Assembly: GCA_005893365.1 (NCBI GenBank)
Contig: VBPB01000116.1
Span: 11,036 to 26,050, forward strand
From: Candidatus Eiseniibacteriota bacterium
GTDB lineage: Bacteria; Eisenbacteria; RBG-16-71-46
Length of the DNA: 15,015 nt
Reading direction: 5' to 3'
Under the pieces are notes generated by a model. That model had not been told where the DNA came from. It searched no databases and saw only the letters and a program-made list of their open reading frames with translations. The first letter of the stretch is position 1, and the number at the start of each line of letters is the position of its first letter. Both the position numbers and the translations under genes were made by a program. Below are positions 12,778 through 15,015 of the stretch, piece after piece.

Positions 12778-14336
12778 GCGCGTCCGACCGCGGGGTCGCC
12801 GGCAAGGTGGCGAGCAACACCCTCTGGAACCTGGTCCACTCGCTGGTGTCGGCGGTGGCCGGGATCGTGGTGTCGGCGCTCACCGCGCGCTATCTGGGGA
12901 CCACCGAGTTCGGCGTCCTCAGCTACATCGTCTGGCTCACGGGCATCGTGGCGACGATCACCGATCTCGGACTGGATCAGGTCATCCGCAAGTACGTGCC
13001 CGGGTGGTTCCATCGCGCGGACCAGCGGTCGTGGGCGCTTCGGGTGGTCGGGCGGGCCATCGCGCTCCAGCTCGCGATGGCCGGGACTTTGATCGCCGGG
13101 CTGCTGGCGCTGTTCCCATGGTGGAGCCGGTCCCTCACCATTGCGCACACCCGGCTGGAGATGGTGATGGCCATCGGACTCGTGAGCGTGCTGCCCGTGG
13201 TCGTGTCGCGGTGCGTGAGCACCTTCCTCAGGTCCATCCAGTCGACCCGCGATCTGGCCATGGTCACCATCGCCACCCAGGCGACCAATCTCACACTCGT
13301 GGCGGCGGCGATCGTGCTTCGTCTCCCGCTGGTCGCTCTGGTGACGGTGAGTCTGATCGCCCAGATGATGCTGGCCGCCGGTCTCATCGTCGCGCTGCGC
13401 CGGAACCGCGGCGAGGTGGAGCCCGAGGCCGGACCATGGCCCGCGCGCGAGATGCGCCGCTACGCCGTGATCGCCTACGCCAATGTCCTCCTCCAACAGG
13501 TGGTGTGGACCCGGTCCGAGACGTTCTTCCTCGGGTGGTTCTCCCCGGCGCGCGAGGTGGGCTTCTACGGCCTGGCTTACGGGATCGCCGGCATGATCGG
13601 CGGGCTGATCGGGGTGAGTCAGCAGGCGCTGTTCGCGGCCCAGTTCGAGCTGCTGGCGGGCGGCCATGAGGCCCGGTCGGACCGACTGGCCTCGCTCAGC
13701 ATCAAGTACCTTGGGGTCGTGTTCCTGCCCGCCTGCCTCACGATCTGGTTCTTCATGGACTCGATCGTGCCGCTGCTCTACGGCTCCGCCTACCAGACGG
13801 TCGCCCAGGTGTTCCCCTTCGTCCTCTTCGGCATCGTCGTGGCCACGATCTCGAATCCGGTCGCCATCAAGATCCATCTCTCGAACCGGAAGTTCGCCGG
13901 CACCCTGGGCATCGGACTGGTGGGGGCGGTGATCAATATCACGCTGGATCTCCTCCTCATCCCGGGGCACCACGCGCTGGGGGCGGCGTGGGCGAACTGC
14001 GCCAGCCAGGTGTGCGTGGTCGGCATCGGGATGACCTTCGTGGCCGTGGTCTCCCCGGTGCGGCTCGATCTCGAGCGCATCGGCGCCGTGGTGGTCGTGA
14101 ACCTGCTGCTGGCCGGACTCTTCGGGCTCGTGCTGTCGCGGGCCGACGTCCTCGCGCTCAAACTGGCCGTGACCGCGGTCGCGGTGGCGGTCTACCTGCC
14201 GTGGCTGACCGCGTGGGGCGCGTTCGACGAGACCGACCGCGGCCTGCTCGCCGCGCTGGAAGCGAGTTCGCCGCCCGGGCTTCGCCCCATGCTCCGATGG
14301 CTGCGAAGCAGCATCGGCGGGGCCGCGGCCGCTTGA
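12774..14336 (+). CDS. Wzx-like polysaccharide flippase (MOP superfamily)
   Basis: A 520-residue protein with about 12-14 hydrophobic segments. The N-terminal region (GKVASNTLWNLVHSLVSAVAGIVVSALTARYLGTTEFGVLSYIVWLTGI) is typical of the polysaccharide biosynthesis/oligosaccharide flippase family. This family moves undecaprenyl-linked repeat units across the inner membrane. Further family features are FFLGWFSPAREVGFYGLAYGI in the second half and LLYGSAYQTVAQVFPF, and the length is usual. The ATG at 12774 sits in an ATGA overlap with the glycosyltransferase stop; an in-frame ATG at 12723 would add 17 residues inside that gene and is less likely. With ligase/polymerase, GT4 and an initiating transferase nearby, a Wzx/Wzy-type pathway is the natural reading. 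Substrate specificity cannot be read from the sequence. Confidence 0.88.
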   Translation: MSASDRGVAGKVASNTLWNLVHSLVSAVAGIVVSALTARYLGTTEFGVLSYIVWLTGIVATITDLGLDQVIRKYVPGWFHRADQRSWALRVVGRAIALQLAMAGTLIAGLLALFPWWSRSLTIAHTRLEMVMAIGLVSVLPVVVSRCVSTFLRSIQSTRDLAMVTIATQATNLTLVAAAIVLRLPLVALVTVSLIAQMMLAAGLIVALRRNRGEVEPEAGPWPAREMRRYAVIAYANVLLQQVVWTRSETFFLGWFSPAREVGFYGLAYGIAGMIGGLIGVSQQALFAAQFELLAGGHEARSDRLASLSIKYLGVVFLPACLTIWFFMDSIVPLLYGSAYQTVAQVFPFVLFGIVVATISNPVAIKIHLSNRKFAGTLGIGLVGAVINITLDLLLIPGHHALGAAWANCASQVCVVGIGMTFVAVVSPVRLDLERIGAVVVVNLLLAGLFGLVLSRADVLALKLAVTAVAVAVYLPWLTAWGAFDETDRGLLAALEASSPPGLRPMLRWLRSSIGGAAAA

Positions 14337-14426
14337 ACATGGTCGGGGGCGCGCCACGAGGCCACGCCGTGCCCGAGGGTGTTCCTACGCGCTCGCGGGC
14401 GAACGTCGCGGCGTGGGCGGACCCGA

Positions 14427-14454
14427 GCGACCGCCCGGAGGGCCGTGCTACATT
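14427..14454 (+). promoter_or_regulatory. Candidate promoter of the methyltransferase gene
   Basis: TACATT (14449-14454) preceded by TGC forms an extended -10 (4 of 6 consensus positions). The -35 region, GCGACC (14427-14432) at 16 nt spacing, is weak. The predicted start near 14461 leaves about 110 nt of leader, similar to the two other candidate promoters in the window. Confidence 0.35.
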
Positions 14455-14475
14455 TCGTCGGCGAGGTCGGCGGCA

Positions 14476-14500
14476 TCGAGTCCACACCGGCTCGACTCGA
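14476..14500 (+). promoter_or_regulatory. Leader hairpin
   Basis: TCGAGTC (14476-14482) and GACTCGA (14494-14500) form a perfect 7-bp stem with an 11-nt loop inside the predicted leader, about 70 nt before the ATG. No T-run follows, so it is not an intrinsic terminator. Its role is unknown. Confidence 0.35.
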
Positions 14501-14569
14501 CCCCGTCCGGGCCGGGCCTCTCCGATCCCCTTCGTGGGCCGGGCGCACCGACGGCGACGGCGGGTTCCC

Positions 14570-15015
14570 ATGAAACGATGGCTGAAGACGGTGATCCCTC
14601 CCTCGTGGATCGCGCACCTGAAGGTGGTCCTGCGTCCAGGCGATTATCACGTCCTCCCCAAGGCGGGGATCACCTACGCACAGGATCTGTTGTTCACCCG
14701 GCACAACGCCGACTTCATGCGCGACCCCTTGTTCGCGGAGGCCTACCGCCTCGGGACCCAGACCGATGACGGGCAGCTGCTCAAGGGCGATGGGATCCAC
14801 TGGCGGGTCCACGTGATCTGTTGGGCCGCATGGCATGCGCGGCACCTCGAGGGTGACTTCGTGGATTGTGGGGTGAACACGGGGATGTATGCCCGCGCCG
14901 CCATCCACTACGTCGACTTCCAGCGCGCCGGCAAGACGTACTATCTGCTGGATACGTTCTCGGGGATGGACCCACGCTTCAGCTCACCCTACGAGATGCG
15001 GCGGAACGAGATCCT
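14570..15015 (+). CDS. TylF/MycF-like class I SAM-dependent methyltransferase (partial, runs off window)
   Basis: The reading frame opens at ATG 14570 and continues without a stop to the window edge (148 codons seen). The translation begins MKRWLKTVIPPSWIAHLKVV and contains GDGIHWRVHVICWAAWHARH, then EGDFVDCGVNTGMYARA (94-110) and KTYYLLDTFSGMD (122-134). EGDFVDCGVNTG is the SAM-binding motif I as found in TylF/MycF (macrocin O-methyltransferase-like) proteins, and LLDTFSGM resembles the LFDTFEG segment that follows in that family. Such enzymes O-methylate sugars. Next to a polysaccharide assembly cluster, I infer modification of a surface glycan. FkbM-type methyltransferase is an alternative. 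The C-terminal half, including the metal and acceptor sites, is not visible. Confidence 0.75.
   Translation, partial: MKRWLKTVIPPSWIAHLKVVLRPGDYHVLPKAGITYAQDLLFTRHNADFMRDPLFAEAYRLGTQTDDGQLLKGDGIHWRVHVICWAAWHARHLEGDFVDCGVNTGMYARAAIHYVDFQRAGKTYYLLDTFSGMDPRFSSPYEMRRNEI

Larger units (their letters stand above)
14337..14569. other. Intergenic region with leader of the methyltransferase gene
   Basis: This 233-nt gap breaks the run of overlapping genes. It contains a candidate promoter (14427-14454) and a leader hairpin (14476-14500). No small gene or RNA family is recognised. The gap suggests that the methyltransferase gene begins a separate transcription unit. Confidence 0.5.

Noticed and set aside
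12756..14357. Minus-strand open frame of 533 codons opposite the flippase gene
   Set aside because: Strongly His/Asp/Arg/Gly-biased antisense of a membrane protein; no hydrophobic segments or domain.

Overview
The window is very GC-rich bacterial chromosomal DNA. It is tightly packed with surface-polysaccharide genes, one secreted-protein gene and a short block of ribosome/tRNA-maturation genes. No rRNA, tRNA, CRISPR array, transposase or phage gene is visible. One large secreted protein ends in a domain that looks like the type IX secretion (Por) sorting tail or FlgD-type Ig fold. Such tails are typical of the FCB superphylum and of candidate phyla such as Eisenbacteria. That assignment is inference, not proof.

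Layout. (1) 1-2473, plus strand: three tightly spaced nucleotide-sugar genes, namely an RmlC-like cupin epimerase, an RmlD-like reductase and a UDP-GlcNAc 2-epimerase of the FnlC/CapG/WbjD type. Together they suggest a UDP-N-acetyl-6-deoxy-L-hexosamine pathway (L-FucNAc or L-QuiNAc type); the 4,6-dehydratase would lie just upstream. (2) 2498-5467, minus strand: a 989-residue exported beta-propeller-like protein with Asp-boxes, a PPC-like insert, two Fn3-like domains and the C-terminal tail. (3) 5468-6108: a non-coding divergent intergenic region with a candidate promoter for each flanking gene. (4) 6109-8152: a nucleotide-sugar epimerase/dehydratase and a WecA/MraY-family polyprenyl-phosphate sugar-1-phosphate transferase, which could start lipid-linked polysaccharide synthesis. 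(5) 8212-10178: khpA, rimM and trmD. This is the core of the usual rpsP-khpA-rimM-trmD-rplS operon, without either ribosomal protein gene. (6) 10175-14336: O-antigen ligase/polymerase-like protein, GT4 glycosyltransferase and Wzx-like flippase, joined by 4-nt start/stop overlaps (GTGA, ATGA, ATGA). (7) 14570 to the end: the start of a TylF/MycF-like methyltransferase with its own candidate promoter.

The most notable structure is not a conventional gene. A roughly 131-145 bp multi-branched palindromic element occurs twice in the same orientation, immediately before and after trmD. The two copies differ at paired positions in a compensatory way (G:C versus A:T in the outer stem, A:T versus G:C in the inner stem) or by changes to G-U pairs, so the fold appears to be preserved. 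The left arm of the first copy also looks tandemly amplified as a 43-bp repeat. The second copy is 132 bp (44 codons) with no stop in the frame of the O-antigen ligase-like gene. It appears to be translated as a hydrophilic N-terminal extension, as Rickettsia palindromic elements are.

Taken together, the locus makes an activated amino-sugar, loads sugar-phosphate onto a lipid carrier, extends it (GT4), flips it (Wzx) and polymerises or ligates it (ligase), with tRNA/ribosome maturation genes embedded in the same transcription direction.
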